Assembly: GCF_014145225.1 (NCBI RefSeq)
Contig: NZ_JABVCQ010000019.1
Location: 1-63,784 of the forward strand
Origin: Thiospirillum jenense
GTDB taxonomy: Bacteria > Pseudomonadota > Gammaproteobacteria > Chromatiales > Chromatiaceae
Length of the DNA stretch: 63,784 bases
Direction: 5' to 3'
A program made the position numbers and the translations under genes. Under the pieces are notes generated by a model that was given only the letters and a program-made list of their open reading frames with translations, was not told the DNA's origin and made no database searches. Shown one piece after another: positions 37,826-48,413 of the stretch. The stretch's first letter is position 1; every line of letters begins with the position of its first letter.

Positions 37826-39261
37826 CCGAATGCTACCCCGCACACTTGCAACAATGATGCGGGGAATAAGCCTAAAAATAAAATCGCCAAACCATTAATA
37901 CTAATGGCAATGGTTGCCGTGCCATCAATCACCAGCGGCTGTTCTAATTGCGGCTTGTCAAAGTACATTAACTTGATGACGCGCAAATAATAGAATGCCC
38001 CAACAATTGAAAAAATCACCGCTAACACAGCCAGCCAAACTAATCCAACACTCACCGCCGCTTCTAAGACTAATAACTTTGCCATAAAGCCAACGGCAGG
38101 CGGCACCCCAGCCATTGAAAACATAATTAACGCCATCATCGCGGCCAGCCAACCATTGCGCTCACTCAATCCTTTGAGATCATCCAACTGCTCGGCTTCT
38201 ATTCCTTGCGTTGATAATAATACTAAAATACCGAATGCACCCGCGGCCATTAACGCATACACGACGGTATAAAACATAGCCGCTGTATAGCCCGCTGCTG
38301 TGCCTGCCAATAGCCCGAGGAAAATAAACCCGACGTGCGAAATCGTGGAATACGCCAACATACGTTTAATATTTGTTTGCGCAATTGCCACGACATTACC
38401 CAACACAAATGACAACACGGAGAGAATGATTAAAATTTCGCCCCAATCGGTCTGCAAGCCGCCTAATCCTTCAATTAAAATCCGCACCGCCATTGCGAAT
38501 GCTGCCACTTTTGGCGCACTGGATAAAAATAAAACAATTGGCATCGGCGCGCCTTGATACACATCCGGCAGCCACATGTGAAATGGCACTGCACCAAACT
38601 TGAATGCAACACCAATTAACACAAACACCAATCCAAATACCAGCAATTGATTATCCGTGCCTTGCGCTGCTGCAATATCGGCAATTTGCGCAAATCCAAA
38701 AAAGCCACCTGATGCGCCATACAGCATTGAAATCCCGTAAAGCAACATGCCAGAACCCAATGCACCTAGCACGAAATACTTCATTGCCGCTTCTGCACCG
38801 GCTTTTGAATCACGATCAAAGGCGACTAACGCATATAAACACAGTGCTAATAACTCCAACCCAAGATACAGGGTCAAAAAGTTATTTGCTGAAACCATAA
38901 TCAACATGCCTAGTACCGCGAATAAAATCAGCACATGGTATTCACCAATCCACAACTGACGTTGCTGCATGTAATCACGCGAATACACAAAGGTGAATAG
39001 CGTGACAATTAAAATCACACCCTTGAGCAGGTCACTGAGTGGGTCACGAATAAAACTATTATCAAACGCATAAGTGACTTTATCACTGCCAATCAAACTA
39101 ATCGCACCAAGCGCGGTGGCTAATCCAATGATTGTCACTATATGATTGATGTCTTTGCGTTCATCAGGTAAATACAGATCAATCACTAATACCGCACAGG
39201 CAACCGTTAAAATAACGATTTCGGGTAAAATGGCAATCATAGAGTTTGCTTCAACCGGCAT
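37822..39261 (-). CDS. nuoN: NADH-quinone oxidoreductase subunit N
   Basis: A 479-residue proton-pumping membrane subunit with about 14 helices. The conserved antiporter motifs with Lys on the discontinuous helices (for example VPFHMWLPDVYQGAP and the IKRMLAYSTISHVG region) are present. It ends the nuo operon. The ATG at 39240 (Met8) is an alternative start. Its stop overlaps the opposite-strand PfkB gene. Confidence 0.96.
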   Translation of the reverse strand: MPVEANSMIAILPEIVILTVACAVLVIDLYLPDERKDINHIVTIIGLATALGAISLIGSDKVTYAFDNSFIRDPLSDLLKGVILIVTLFTFVYSRDYMQQRQLWIGEYHVLILFAVLGMLIMVSANNFLTLYLGLELLALCLYALVAFDRDSKAGAEAAMKYFVLGALGSGMLLYGISMLYGASGGFFGFAQIADIAAAQGTDNQLLVFGLVFVLIGVAFKFGAVPFHMWLPDVYQGAPMPIVLFLSSAPKVAAFAMAVRILIEGLGGLQTDWGEILIILSVLSFVLGNVVAIAQTNIKRMLAYSTISHVGFIFLGLLAGTAAGYTAAMFYTVVYALMAAGAFGILVLLSTQGIEAEQLDDLKGLSERNGWLAAMMALIMFSMAGVPPAVGFMAKLLVLEAAVSVGLVWLAVLAVIFSIVGAFYYLRVIKLMYFDKPQLEQPLVIDGTATIAISINGLAILFLGLFPASLLQVCGVAFG

Positions 39262-39275
39262 GATTTTTATTCCCG

Positions 39276-40838
39276 TTAGGGCTGAATATGATTGATGGTT
39301 TGACTAATGGTCGGCGTGGGCGCATTCGGTAATTTGCTCACTTGCACTTGATTAACCAATTTAATAATACTCGGTTCCATGACAGTCACCAATGGACTTG
39401 GCCAAATACCTAGCACTAAAACCGCTGCTGCCAATGCGCCAAGATTAATAAACTCGCGTTTATTCAAATCTTGCAAGTGCGCCACCTTTTCATTCGTAAT
39501 TTCACCGAAAATAACCCGCTTAACCATCCATAATGTAAAGGCAGCCGCGAGTACCAGTGTGGTTGCCGCAAGAAATGCAAACCAAAAGTCCGCTTTAAAT
39601 GCCGCCAGAATCACCATTAACTCACCGACAAACCCGGATGTGCCTGGCAAACCGGCATTCGCCATTGCAAAAAACACTACTAATCCACTAAACCAGGGCA
39701 TGACGTTAATGACACCGCCGTAATCGGCAATTTGACGGCTATGCAATCGGTCATATAACACGCCAACGCATAAGAATAATGCACCGGAAATAAAGCCATG
39801 AGAAATCATTTGTACCATGCCGCCTTCAATACCCATCACCGCGCCGCTATGCACTGCTGGTTGATTGAAAATGGCAAAAATGATAAAGAAGCCAAGTGTT
39901 ACGAAACCCATGTGCGCAATGGATGAATACGCAATCAACTTTTTCATATCCTGCTGCACTAATGCCACAAATCCAATGTAAATAATGGCAATCAGTGACA
40001 ATGCAATGATTAACCAATCCAATGTGGCACTCGCATCTGGGGTAATTGGCAAGCTAAAGCGTAAGAAGCCATATCCGCCAATTTTTAACATGATTGCGGC
40101 TAATATGACCGAGCCACCCGTTGGCGCTTCGACGTGAGCATCAGGCAACCAGGTGTGGACTGGAAACATCGGCACCTTGACAGCAAACGCTAATAAAAAC
40201 GCAATGAAAATTAAAACTTGCGCTGTCATGCCAAGTTGCAAAGTATGATAATCAAGAATACTAAAACTGCCGGATTGGAAGTACATGTAGATCAGGGCGA
40301 TCAACATGAATACCGAACCAAAGAAGGTGTATAGAAAAAACTTAATTGTTGCGTAAACTCGGTTAGGTCCGCCCCAAATGCCGATAATAATAAACATGGG
40401 AATCAACATTGCTTCCCAGAATACATAAAACAAAATGGCATCTAATGCGGCGAATACGCCAACCATCACACCTTCCATGATTAGGAAGGCCGCCATATAC
40501 TGTGACGGTTTATAAGTAATGACTTCCCAGCCGGCAATAATGACAAAAATGGTAATGAACGTGGTCAATAAAATAAGCGGCATAGAAATGCCATCAACGC
40601 CAAGATAATAATAGACATCAAATGATGGTATCCACGCAACCCGCTCCACAAACTGCATGTCTGCACTCGTCACATCAAATAAAAACCATAATGGCAAACT
40701 CACCACAAAGGTCAATAGCGCCACTGCTAATGCCAACCATTTGGTCAATTCAGCAGTTTTATCACCACTGACAATCACGGCAAGGCCACCAATAATCGGT
40801 AGCCAGATTGTCAATGTCAGCCAGGGAAATTCAATCAT
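39276..40838 (-). CDS. nuoM: NADH-quinone oxidoreductase subunit M
   Basis: A 520-residue antiporter-like subunit with about 14 helices. Motifs include VPMFPVHTWLPDAHVEAPTG and MKKLIAYSSIAHMG with the key lysines, and an early EAMLIPMF glutamate helix. It follows the 55-codon ORF after 5 bp and leads to nuoN after 14 bp. In other genomes nuoL is its direct neighbour; here two extra small genes separate them. Confidence 0.97.
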   Translation of the reverse strand: MIEFPWLTLTIWLPIIGGLAVIVSGDKTAELTKWLALAVALLTFVVSLPLWFLFDVTSADMQFVERVAWIPSFDVYYYLGVDGISMPLILLTTFITIFVIIAGWEVITYKPSQYMAAFLIMEGVMVGVFAALDAILFYVFWEAMLIPMFIIIGIWGGPNRVYATIKFFLYTFFGSVFMLIALIYMYFQSGSFSILDYHTLQLGMTAQVLIFIAFLLAFAVKVPMFPVHTWLPDAHVEAPTGGSVILAAIMLKIGGYGFLRFSLPITPDASATLDWLIIALSLIAIIYIGFVALVQQDMKKLIAYSSIAHMGFVTLGFFIIFAIFNQPAVHSGAVMGIEGGMVQMISHGFISGALFLCVGVLYDRLHSRQIADYGGVINVMPWFSGLVVFFAMANAGLPGTSGFVGELMVILAAFKADFWFAFLAATTLVLAAAFTLWMVKRVIFGEITNEKVAHLQDLNKREFINLGALAAAVLVLGIWPSPLVTVMEPSIIKLVNQVQVSKLPNAPTPTISQTINHIQP

Positions 40839-40843
40839 GCCTG

Positions 40844-41011
40844 TTATTCTCCATTATCATTGCTGACACAATTCATTAAAAAGGTGATAAAAACATCTAA
40901 ATCATTGGTCAACACAGGCGTTAAACGATTATAAACTGTCATTAAATAATCCAATACGATCAAACTGTTTTTAATTTCTCCAATGAGCAACAGTAAGTCA
41001 TCTTTGCTCAT
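40844..41011 (-). CDS. 55-residue ORF, possible HEPN toxin remnant
   Basis: Minus-strand ORF beginning MSKDDLLLLIGEIKNSL, 55 residues. Its ATG lies inside the last codons of the nucleotidyltransferase gene (14-bp overlap) and its stop is 5 bp from the nuoM start, so it is fully embedded in the nuo operon. The N-terminal helix pattern resembles the start of HEPN-type proteins, which partner with minimal nucleotidyltransferases as toxin-antitoxin pairs, but the R-x4-6-H RNase motif is missing. It may be a truncated toxin or an unrelated small gene. Coding status is inferred from overlap and position. Confidence 0.5.
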   Translation of the reverse strand: MSKDDLLLLIGEIKNSLIVLDYLMTVYNRLTPVLTNDLDVFITFLMNCVSNDNGE

Positions 41012-41423
41012 ATAGGATTTTTCCTTTCGCTAAAAGCGTCGCTTGAAAAGCGGGATCAACGTTTTCCCGACGCAGAATATCCAGCGGGAAATCTGTGCAG
41101 TCTTCGGCAAGCGCCAATAACCCTAAAAACTCAACTGACCCAACTCCTTCTATTGCCAGATCAATATCAGATACTTCTGAAAAATGTTGAGCTTTTAACA
41201 ACGATCCCCATTGAATAATGCGTTTTGGCTGATAGCATTCAATAATACGGTTGACAATGACTTGAGTATCTAGTGTGGCTTGTTGCCATAAAAATTGCCG
41301 TTTCTTTGTCGCTATTTCATGTTTATGTTGTAAATAACGACAAACAGCTTGATAGTCAAAATCAGGTTTTGGTTCAAGCAATTTTATGAATTCACATGGT
41401 AAATGTGAATTAAAACGCGACAT
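40998..41423 (-). CDS. Minimal nucleotidyltransferase (MNT-type) protein
   Basis: A 141-residue protein with the polymerase-beta-type nucleotidyltransferase signature: GS (73-74) in IIQWGSLL, then SDIDLAIEG with D86 and D88 as metal ligands; the later LDIL (D115) is a possible third acid. MNT proteins serve as antitoxins that AMPylate HEPN toxins. The first 14 bp overlap the end of nuoL and the last 14 bp overlap a 55-codon ORF. It is not part of complex I; its place between nuoL and nuoM is unusual. Confidence 0.82.
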   Translation of the reverse strand: MSRFNSHLPCEFIKLLEPKPDFDYQAVCRYLQHKHEIATKKRQFLWQQATLDTQVIVNRIIECYQPKRIIQWGSLLKAQHFSEVSDIDLAIEGVGSVEFLGLLALAEDCTDFPLDILRRENVDPAFQATLLAKGKILYEQR

Positions 41424-43404
41424 AAACTGTCAATAACCCCACCAACCCAACAATCATTGCAATTGCATAATGATACAGCAATCCCGATTGCAGCCAGCGC
41501 ATCCATTCTGCTGTCCAACTAACTGCGCGGGCTGACCCATTAACAATCGTGTCATCAATGATCTTTTGATCGCCTGTATTCCAAAATACTTGACCAATTC
41601 TGCGTCCACCCGCTGCAAATACACGCTGATTGAAATCATCAAAGCCGTATTTATTGTCCAAAACTCTGGCAAGCGGGCCAGCTTTTTGCTGCAACTGACC
41701 ATCAATTGCGGGATTTACTTTATGCCAACCCCACCAAATAATTGTTGCCAAAATTAAGCCAGACATGGCTAACCAAAACGGCAATCCGTGCATTCCATGT
41801 TGAATAAAAGCAACTTGTCCGTGCCAATGATTTGCTAAATGATGCAGCGTGTCATGTTCATGTGCAACGACAATTGCGTTACCAAACCAATTGTTCACTA
41901 ATAACGGTTCAACCGCATACCAGCCAATAAAAATAGATGGTATTGCCAATGCTAATAATGGCACGGTCACCACCCATGGCGTCTCGTGCAAATGATGTTG
42001 CGTATGTTCATCCATACGCGGCTTGCCATGAAACACTAAGAAGTACATGCGGAAACTATACAGCGCCGTAATAAAAGCACCGATCGTTAATAATAACCAT
42101 GCAAAGCCAGCACCGAATACGTCGGCATGTCCGACTGCTTCAATAATGGCATCTTTAGAAAAGAATCCAGAAAACCCCGGGAATGCAATAAGTGCTAATG
42201 ACCCAACCAATGCTGTAATCCAAGTAATTGGCATGTAACGCCGCAAGCCACCCATATTGCGAATGTCTTGATCGTGGTGCATAGCAATAATAACTGACCC
42301 AGCCGCAAGGAATAACAATGCTTTGAAAAAGGCATGGGTCATTAAATGAAAAATGCCAGCGGCATAAGCGGATGCACCTAAAGCCGCGACCATATAACCA
42401 AGTTGGGAGAGCGTTGAATAAGCAACCACCCGCTTAATATCATTCTGCACTAAGCCAATTAATCCCATGAAAAATGCAGTGATGGCACCAATTAACAGCA
42501 CAAATGACAAGGCGGTTGTGGAGAGTTCATACAGCGGTGACATGCGCGCCACCATGAAAATGCCCGCAGTGACCATGGTCGCGGCGTGAATTAACGCCGA
42601 AATGGGTGTTGGACCTTCCATTGAATCAGGCAACCAAACATGCAATGGCACCTGCGCCGATTTCCCCATCGCACCAATAAATAACAGAATACAAATCAGT
42701 GTCATCAGCGATACACCGCCGAACACTGCAATTTCTGTATTCGCAAATTCGGGTGCTTTAGCAAACACCTCAGCATAATCCATTGAATTAAAATACATGC
42801 CAATTGCGGCAATGCCAAGAATGAACCCAAAATCACCGACGCGATTGACTAGGAATGCTTTTAAATTGGCAAAGACAGCAGACTCGCGTGTCGCCCAAAA
42901 TCCAATTAGTAAATAAGACACTAATCCTACTGCTTCCCAACCAAAAAATAACTGGATGAAGTTATTTGACATCACCAACATGAGCATTGAGAAGGTGAAC
43001 AATGAAATATAACTAAAAAACCGCTGATAACTGTTTTTACCTGCCAATGAACCATGCGGCCAATTGTGTTCATCATCCGCCATGTAACCGATTGTATAGA
43101 TATGCACCATCAATGACACGAAGGTCACGGTTGCCATCATTAACACGGTTAAGCGATCAACTAAAAACCCAATTTCAAATTGAATGCCATCAGCAACCAT
43201 CCAGATATAAATGGTGTCATTAAACGCGGGCAAATCGTGCCAAATAAATCGTGATAAAACCCACAGTGATAGCGCACAAGCAATGCCAACACCTGAGGAC
43301 GTCACCCAATGTGCACCGGCACGGCCGATTTTAGCGCCCCAAAAGCCGGCAACAATGGCACCCAACAGCGGCGCAAGAACAATGGTGAGATAAATGTTTT
43401 CCAT
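41410..43404 (-). CDS. nuoL: NADH-quinone oxidoreductase subunit L
   Basis: A 664-residue proton-pumping subunit with about 16 helices, including the long lateral helix near the C-terminus. Core motifs include VPLHVWLPDSMEGPTPISALIH (in part) and IKRVVAYSTLSQLG. It follows nuoK by 4 bp. The last 14 bp overlap the nucleotidyltransferase gene. Confidence 0.97.
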   Translation of the reverse strand: MENIYLTIVLAPLLGAIVAGFWGAKIGRAGAHWVTSSGVGIACALSLWVLSRFIWHDLPAFNDTIYIWMVADGIQFEIGFLVDRLTVLMMATVTFVSLMVHIYTIGYMADDEHNWPHGSLAGKNSYQRFFSYISLFTFSMLMLVMSNNFIQLFFGWEAVGLVSYLLIGFWATRESAVFANLKAFLVNRVGDFGFILGIAAIGMYFNSMDYAEVFAKAPEFANTEIAVFGGVSLMTLICILLFIGAMGKSAQVPLHVWLPDSMEGPTPISALIHAATMVTAGIFMVARMSPLYELSTTALSFVLLIGAITAFFMGLIGLVQNDIKRVVAYSTLSQLGYMVAALGASAYAAGIFHLMTHAFFKALLFLAAGSVIIAMHHDQDIRNMGGLRRYMPITWITALVGSLALIAFPGFSGFFSKDAIIEAVGHADVFGAGFAWLLLTIGAFITALYSFRMYFLVFHGKPRMDEHTQHHLHETPWVVTVPLLALAIPSIFIGWYAVEPLLVNNWFGNAIVVAHEHDTLHHLANHWHGQVAFIQHGMHGLPFWLAMSGLILATIIWWGWHKVNPAIDGQLQQKAGPLARVLDNKYGFDDFNQRVFAAGGRRIGQVFWNTGDQKIIDDTIVNGSARAVSWTAEWMRWLQSGLLYHYAIAMIVGLVGLLTVYVAF

Positions 43405-43408
43405 CCAC

Positions 43409-43714
43409 TCAACCCTTTAACATGTCGAGGTCATCAACGTTAATCGTGTGCCGATTACGGAATAGCACCACGAGGATTGCTAGACCAATTGCAGCTTCAG
43501 CGGCCGCAACGGTTAGAATAAAAAATACGAAAATCTGTCCTGACAGATTATTGAAATAGTGCGCAAATGCAATGAAATTGGTATTCACTGCTAATAACAT
43601 AATCTCAATGCACATTAACAAAATGATGACATTTTTTCGATTTAAAAAAATGCCAGCAACTGCAATGGCGAATAATAATGCACCAAGCAAGAGGTAATCA
43701 GATAGCGCAATCAT
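43409..43714 (-). CDS. nuoK: NADH-quinone oxidoreductase subunit K
   Basis: A 101-residue subunit with three membrane helices. The conserved Glu in [10 protein letters not shown] and the second in [10 protein letters not shown] take part in the proton path. Its start overlaps the end of nuoJ by 4 bp. Length is standard. Confidence 0.97.
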   Translation of the reverse strand: MIALSDYLLLGALLFAIAVAGIFLNRKNVIILLMCIEIMLLAVNTNFIAFAHYFNNLSGQIFVFFILTVAAAEAAIGLAILVVLFRNRHTINVDDLDMLKG

Positions 43715-44367
43715 TCAGTCATCTCTGTGTGAGTGGCGCCGAGCGTTGCCGTTAATGATGGCGGCACCGGTTCTGCTGGCATCGTGATTAAACGAACACG
43801 GTCAGAACCCTTGCGTACTCTGACCTGATTCGAGGGGTCTTGATATTTGGTTTCTGGGCGATGGCGTAATGTCAAACGAATTGCCGCCACAATTGCAACT
43901 AATAAAATTACGGCAGCAATTTCAAATTGATACAAATAGGTTGTGTAAAGGATTTGCCCCAACGCCGCTGTATTATTGTAATCGGCCGGTTGTGATTGTG
44001 GTTTGGCAAATTGATCGAGACCAAAGTCTGCCGGTCCCAACACTAAAAACATGTCGAACACCATAATGCCGGCAACAATTAACCCGAGGGGCAGGTAATG
44101 AATAAATCGCGCTCGTAACGTGGCAACATCAATATTTAACATCATCACTACGAATAAAAACAACACCATCACCGCGCCGACATAAACGAGAATTAACACA
44201 ATTCCCAAAAACTCTGCTTCTAATAAAAGCCACAACGCCGCGCTGCTGACAAATGCCATCACCAAATATAATGCCGATAGCACTGGATTGCGTCGCGTGA
44301 TAACCATACTGGCGGCAAATAATGTCACTGCCGCGAAAATATAAAACAGTAGTTTTTCAAAACCCAT
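43711..44367 (-). CDS. nuoJ: NADH-quinone oxidoreductase subunit J
   Basis: A 218-residue subunit with five membrane helices. The Y-V-G-A-V-M-V-L-F segment is characteristic. The C-terminus (from about 165) is a hydrophilic tail after the last helix. Stop overlaps nuoK. Confidence 0.96.
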   Translation of the reverse strand: MGFEKLLFYIFAAVTLFAASMVITRRNPVLSALYLVMAFVSSAALWLLLEAEFLGIVLILVYVGAVMVLFLFVVMMLNIDVATLRARFIHYLPLGLIVAGIMVFDMFLVLGPADFGLDQFAKPQSQPADYNNTAALGQILYTTYLYQFEIAAVILLVAIVAAIRLTLRHRPETKYQDPSNQVRVRKGSDRVRLITMPAEPVPPSLTATLGATHTEMTE

Positions 44368-44433
44368 GATAATTCCGCAGTGTTATTCGGTGAATCAACG
44401 GATCAATACTCAAAACGTATCATTGGCAATCAT

Positions 44434-44925
44434 TTAGCGATACGGTGCATCTTTTAAGCGCGCTTCGGCAATCTCCGCCTCATATTGGTCGCCAATTGCT
44501 AATAACTTTTCTTTGGTCATCACATTGTCGCCCAATTGTTCAAAATGGTATTCGTAAATACTGGTTTCGACAATTGAATCAACCGGACAGGATTCTTCAC
44601 AGAAGCCACAATAAATGCACTTGAATAAATCAATTTCATAGCGCGTGGTGCGCCGTGAACCATCGGCTCGCGGTTCAGCTTCAATTGTAATTGCTAATGC
44701 CGGGCACACCGCTTCACACAATTTACACGCAATGCAACGTTCTTCACCATTTGGATAACGCCGCAACGCATGTAATCCACGAAAACGCGGTGATACTGGT
44801 ATCTTTTCTTCGGGGTATTGAACCGTGAATTTACGCTTGAACAAATAGGCCCCGGTGAGCTGTAATCCTTTAAACAACTCAACCAACAGCAAGCTGTTGA
44901 AGTAATCGCGGACACTTCGCAGCAT
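44434..44925 (-). CDS. nuoI: NADH-quinone oxidoreductase subunit I
   Basis: A 163-residue peripheral subunit with two [4Fe-4S] ferredoxin motifs, [12 protein letters not shown] and [12 protein letters not shown], that carry electrons (clusters N6a and N6b) from NuoG towards NuoB. The N-terminal amphipathic part would lie on the membrane next to NuoH. Length is normal. Confidence 0.97.
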   Translation of the reverse strand: MLRSVRDYFNSLLLVELFKGLQLTGAYLFKRKFTVQYPEEKIPVSPRFRGLHALRRYPNGEERCIACKLCEAVCPALAITIEAEPRADGSRRTTRYEIDLFKCIYCGFCEESCPVDSIVETSIYEYHFEQLGDNVMTKEKLLAIGDQYEAEIAEARLKDAPYR

Positions 44926-44952
44926 GTCAATTTACCTTGTGCCTTATTTAAT

Positions 44953-46002
44953 TCAAGCGGTTGCCGACCACCAGGGTGAAACCTCGAAGACCACAGCTAA
45001 TGCGACAACGAGAATCCACACAATGGTAATTGGAATAAACACTTTCCAGCCTAACCGCATGATTTGATCGTAACGATAACGGGGGAAGGTGGCGCGTAAC
45101 CATAAAAACGTGAACATGAAAAAGAACGTTTTAATTAATAACCAAATAATACCCGGTACACCAGCAAACAGTGATTCTAATACGGGAATCCCCTGGAATG
45201 GTGATAACCAGCCGCCGAAAAACATCAGCGTCGTCAACATGGCAATTAACACCATATTGGCATATTCGGCTAAAAAGAAAATCGCAAATGCCATACCAGA
45301 ATATTCAACATGAAACCCAGCAACGATTTCAGATTCGCCTTCGGCAACATCAAATGGTGCGCGATTGGTTTCTGCCACGCCCGAGATATAATACACGCCG
45401 AATAACGGCAATAACGGCAACCAAAACCAATGCCAAACACCACCCTGTTGTGCCATGACAATTGCACTGAAATTTAAACTGCCGGCCGCCACCAATACCC
45501 CAACTAATGCAAAACCCATTGCAATTTCATAGGCGACAATTTGTGCGGCCGCCCGCAGTGAGCCTAAAAAAGCGTATTTTGAATTCGATGCCCAGCCGGC
45601 AATAATAACGCCATACACACCTAATGATGTCATGGCTAAAACGTATAATAACCCGGCGTTAATATCGGCTAAGACTAATCCCGCGTCAAATGGAATGACT
45701 GCCCAAGCGGCGAGTGCAGGAATAATCGAAATCATTGGTGCAATTAAAAATAACTGCTTATTTGCCTGCGTTGGAATGATGATTTCTTTCATCATTAACT
45801 TGAGCGCATCGGCAATCGGTTGTAATAACCCGCGCCAGCCAACCCGATTGGGACCAATACGCACCTGCATATACCCAATCACTTTGCGCTCGGCGTAGGT
45901 GTACCACGCGACAACGCCCAATAGCGGCAAGATAATGAGTACCGTTGCAATTAAACTTTGCACTGGCACCGGTAGTAATGACCACAATTCCATCATTATC
46001 AA
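44953..46002 (-). CDS. nuoH: NADH-quinone oxidoreductase subunit H
   Basis: A 349-residue membrane subunit with eight helices, forming the quinone-binding chamber with NuoB and NuoD. The conserved loops [19 protein letters not shown] and [17 protein letters not shown] carry the acidic residues that link quinone reduction to proton pumping. An internal start at Met3 or Met4 is possible. Confidence 0.97.
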   Translation of the reverse strand: MIMMELWSLLPVPVQSLIATVLIILPLLGVVAWYTYAERKVIGYMQVRIGPNRVGWRGLLQPIADALKLMMKEIIIPTQANKQLFLIAPMISIIPALAAWAVIPFDAGLVLADINAGLLYVLAMTSLGVYGVIIAGWASNSKYAFLGSLRAAAQIVAYEIAMGFALVGVLVAAGSLNFSAIVMAQQGGVWHWFWLPLLPLFGVYYISGVAETNRAPFDVAEGESEIVAGFHVEYSGMAFAIFFLAEYANMVLIAMLTTLMFFGGWLSPFQGIPVLESLFAGVPGIIWLLIKTFFFMFTFLWLRATFPRYRYDQIMRLGWKVFIPITIVWILVVALAVVFEVSPWWSATA

Positions 46003-46011
46003 TTACCGTTG

Positions 46012-48384
46012 TTAAACACGACTGAACGATACTGCGCCGATTTGCGCACCCAATTGTTCACTGTCAATAATGCCTGCGGGAATGCGTATTGTCCCGATTG
46101 CCACCGTCGTATCAATCACAACCGTTGTTGTCATCACCGCATCACCCTGTTGAATACGCACTTGATCGCCGGTATTTAATCCACGCCGCCGCGCTTCATC
46201 AGGATGCAAACCCGCCTGGAATGGAATGGCCAATGGCGTTTGTTGCAATGAATCCGCATGACGCACCAAACTATCCACTGCATAAATCGGCACGGCGCCA
46301 ATGCGCGTCAATTCAATTGGATCGGGTCGGGTCACTAATGGTGAATATTCACCCTGCGGCGCGGTTGTTAATTCACATTCACCGCAGTTGGTTAATAACT
46401 CATCATGGACATCTTTCGCGCTTTGATAATTAAACCCATCGCAATTGAACGCATTACCCAACACGCGCAACACTTTCCAACCGGGACGCGCTTCACCGGG
46501 TGGTGCGACTGCGCCCTGAAACCGCTGCCACGTCCCCGCCGCATTGACCAACGTCCCCGCCGTTTCCGCGTAAGCCGCAATCGGCAGCAACACATCCGCC
46601 ACCGCTTCGAGCGCTGGACTGGTGAACGCCGTACCGATCACCACAAATTCCGCTGCATTCAATGCCTTACGCGCCGCCGTCGGGTCAATCAAATCATTAT
46701 CTGGTTCAAAACCCCACAGGAAATAAGCGCGGCGCGGGTTGCTCAACATCGCCGCCGTGTTCAATCCCACCGTTGCCGCTGGTTGATTGCCCGCCGTGAC
46801 ATGCGGCAATGCGCCTGCAAAGTACACGCCCACGCTATTGGCGGCGGGTGGTAAATATCCCACACCGCAACCGCTGACCTCGGCAATCAAATATGCCAGT
46901 GCTTTGAACGCAACATAATTCGGATCCGCCGCCGCCAGCGCCCCGAGTAAAATTCGCCCGTGCTGTGATTCGCCCGCTGTTTTCAAGGCGTTAGCCACAG
47001 TTTGATGCGCGTCAGTCGGCGTCGCCTGCGCAATCAAATTGGCAATTTCACCCGCGCCGCGCCCGCCCAGCGCCGCCGCAATCGCCGCCAACTCGGTCAA
47101 CAACTGTTGTGGCGCCGCAACAAACTGGTGATTCGGATGGGTCAAATTGACCTGATACGGATTAACTAACGCAATGGTCGCGCCATGCAGCGCCGCCTTG
47201 CGCAAACGATGTGCCAACAACGGCTGCTCCTGCCGCAGATCGCTGCCGATCACCAGCACCGCCGTCTGCTGTTCCAAGTCGGCAATCGGCAACCCGAGCC
47301 AGGGGACAACATCCACCGCATCGCCGCGAAAATCCTGTTGCCGCAAACGACTATCAATGTTTGGACAGCCGTGCGCACGGAACAATCGTTGTGCTAAATA
47401 CAACTCTTCCAGCGTGGACTGTGGTGAAAGTAACACACCCAAGTCGTCGCCTGGCACCGTGTTGAACACCGCCGCGACCTGTTGCAACGCCACATCCCAA
47501 CTCACGTCGTGCCACACACCGTCGCGTTTCAGACGCGGGTGTGTCAAGCGCGCCACACTGGTCAAGCCTTCGTAACTGAACCGCTCGCGGTCGGCTAACC
47601 AATTTTCGTTGATCGCCTCGTCACAACGCGGGTGAACGCGGATCACCTGCCCGCGCCGCACATGCAGTTGTATTTTTGCACCAACCGCATCATGCGGCGC
47701 GATGCTGTCGTGCGCAGTCAATTCCCACGCCCGCGCTTTGAACTGCGACGGCTTGGCGGTCAACGCCCCGACGGGACATAAATCAATGATATTGCCAGAT
47801 AATTCGTGCGCGATGCCAGTGGCGACAAAGGTGCCGATGCGCATGTGATCGCTGCGGCCGGTTGCGCCCAACTCGCGGGTGCCGGCGATTTCAGCAATGA
47901 AACGGACGCAGCGGGTGCAGTGAATGCAGCGCGTCATGCAGGTTGCGATCAGTGCGCCCAAATCCTCGTCCACCACCACGCGCTTGGCTTCACTGTAACG
48001 TGACACATCGCCACCGTAGCCGACCGCGACATCTTGTAACTCACACTCGCCGCCCTGATCGCAAATTGGGCAATCGAGCGGGTGGTTGATGAGCAAAAAC
48101 TCCATCGTGCTGCGCTGGGCATCGAGCGCTTTGGCGGAGCGCGTCCAGACTTTTAAACCAGTACCAACCGGTGTGGCGCAGGCGGGGACGGGTTTGGGAA
48201 ACGGGCGACCATTCTGCTCGGCTTCGACCAAACACATGCGGCAATTTGCTGCCACCGACAATTTCGGGTGATAGCAGAAACGCGGGATTGGGATGCCTTC
48301 ACGGTCGGCCACGGCGATAATCATTTCGCCCGCTGCCGCCTCGCAACTGCGGCCATCAATTTCGATGGTGATCTTGTCAGACAT
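46012..48384 (-). CDS. nuoG: NADH-quinone oxidoreductase subunit G
   Basis: A 790-residue iron-sulfur subunit. An N-terminal [2Fe-2S] ferredoxin domain (CYHPKLSVAANCRMCLVE), the His-Cys3 [4Fe-4S] motif and a second [4Fe-4S] motif (CMTRCIHCTRCVRF) occur within the first 220 residues, followed by a molybdopterin-oxidoreductase-like domain without cofactor. It is the largest peripheral-arm subunit, passing electrons from NuoF/E to NuoI. Position between nuoF and nuoH is standard. Confidence 0.97.
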   Translation of the reverse strand: MSDKITIEIDGRSCEAAAGEMIIAVADREGIPIPRFCYHPKLSVAANCRMCLVEAEQNGRPFPKPVPACATPVGTGLKVWTRSAKALDAQRSTMEFLLINHPLDCPICDQGGECELQDVAVGYGGDVSRYSEAKRVVVDEDLGALIATCMTRCIHCTRCVRFIAEIAGTRELGATGRSDHMRIGTFVATGIAHELSGNIIDLCPVGALTAKPSQFKARAWELTAHDSIAPHDAVGAKIQLHVRRGQVIRVHPRCDEAINENWLADRERFSYEGLTSVARLTHPRLKRDGVWHDVSWDVALQQVAAVFNTVPGDDLGVLLSPQSTLEELYLAQRLFRAHGCPNIDSRLRQQDFRGDAVDVVPWLGLPIADLEQQTAVLVIGSDLRQEQPLLAHRLRKAALHGATIALVNPYQVNLTHPNHQFVAAPQQLLTELAAIAAALGGRGAGEIANLIAQATPTDAHQTVANALKTAGESQHGRILLGALAAADPNYVAFKALAYLIAEVSGCGVGYLPPAANSVGVYFAGALPHVTAGNQPAATVGLNTAAMLSNPRRAYFLWGFEPDNDLIDPTAARKALNAAEFVVIGTAFTSPALEAVADVLLPIAAYAETAGTLVNAAGTWQRFQGAVAPPGEARPGWKVLRVLGNAFNCDGFNYQSAKDVHDELLTNCGECELTTAPQGEYSPLVTRPDPIELTRIGAVPIYAVDSLVRHADSLQQTPLAIPFQAGLHPDEARRRGLNTGDQVRIQQGDAVMTTTVVIDTTVAIGTIRIPAGIIDSEQLGAQIGAVSFSRV

Positions 48385-48413
48385 CGCGCCGTCTCGTCTC
48401 CCGGTGAAAAGTC

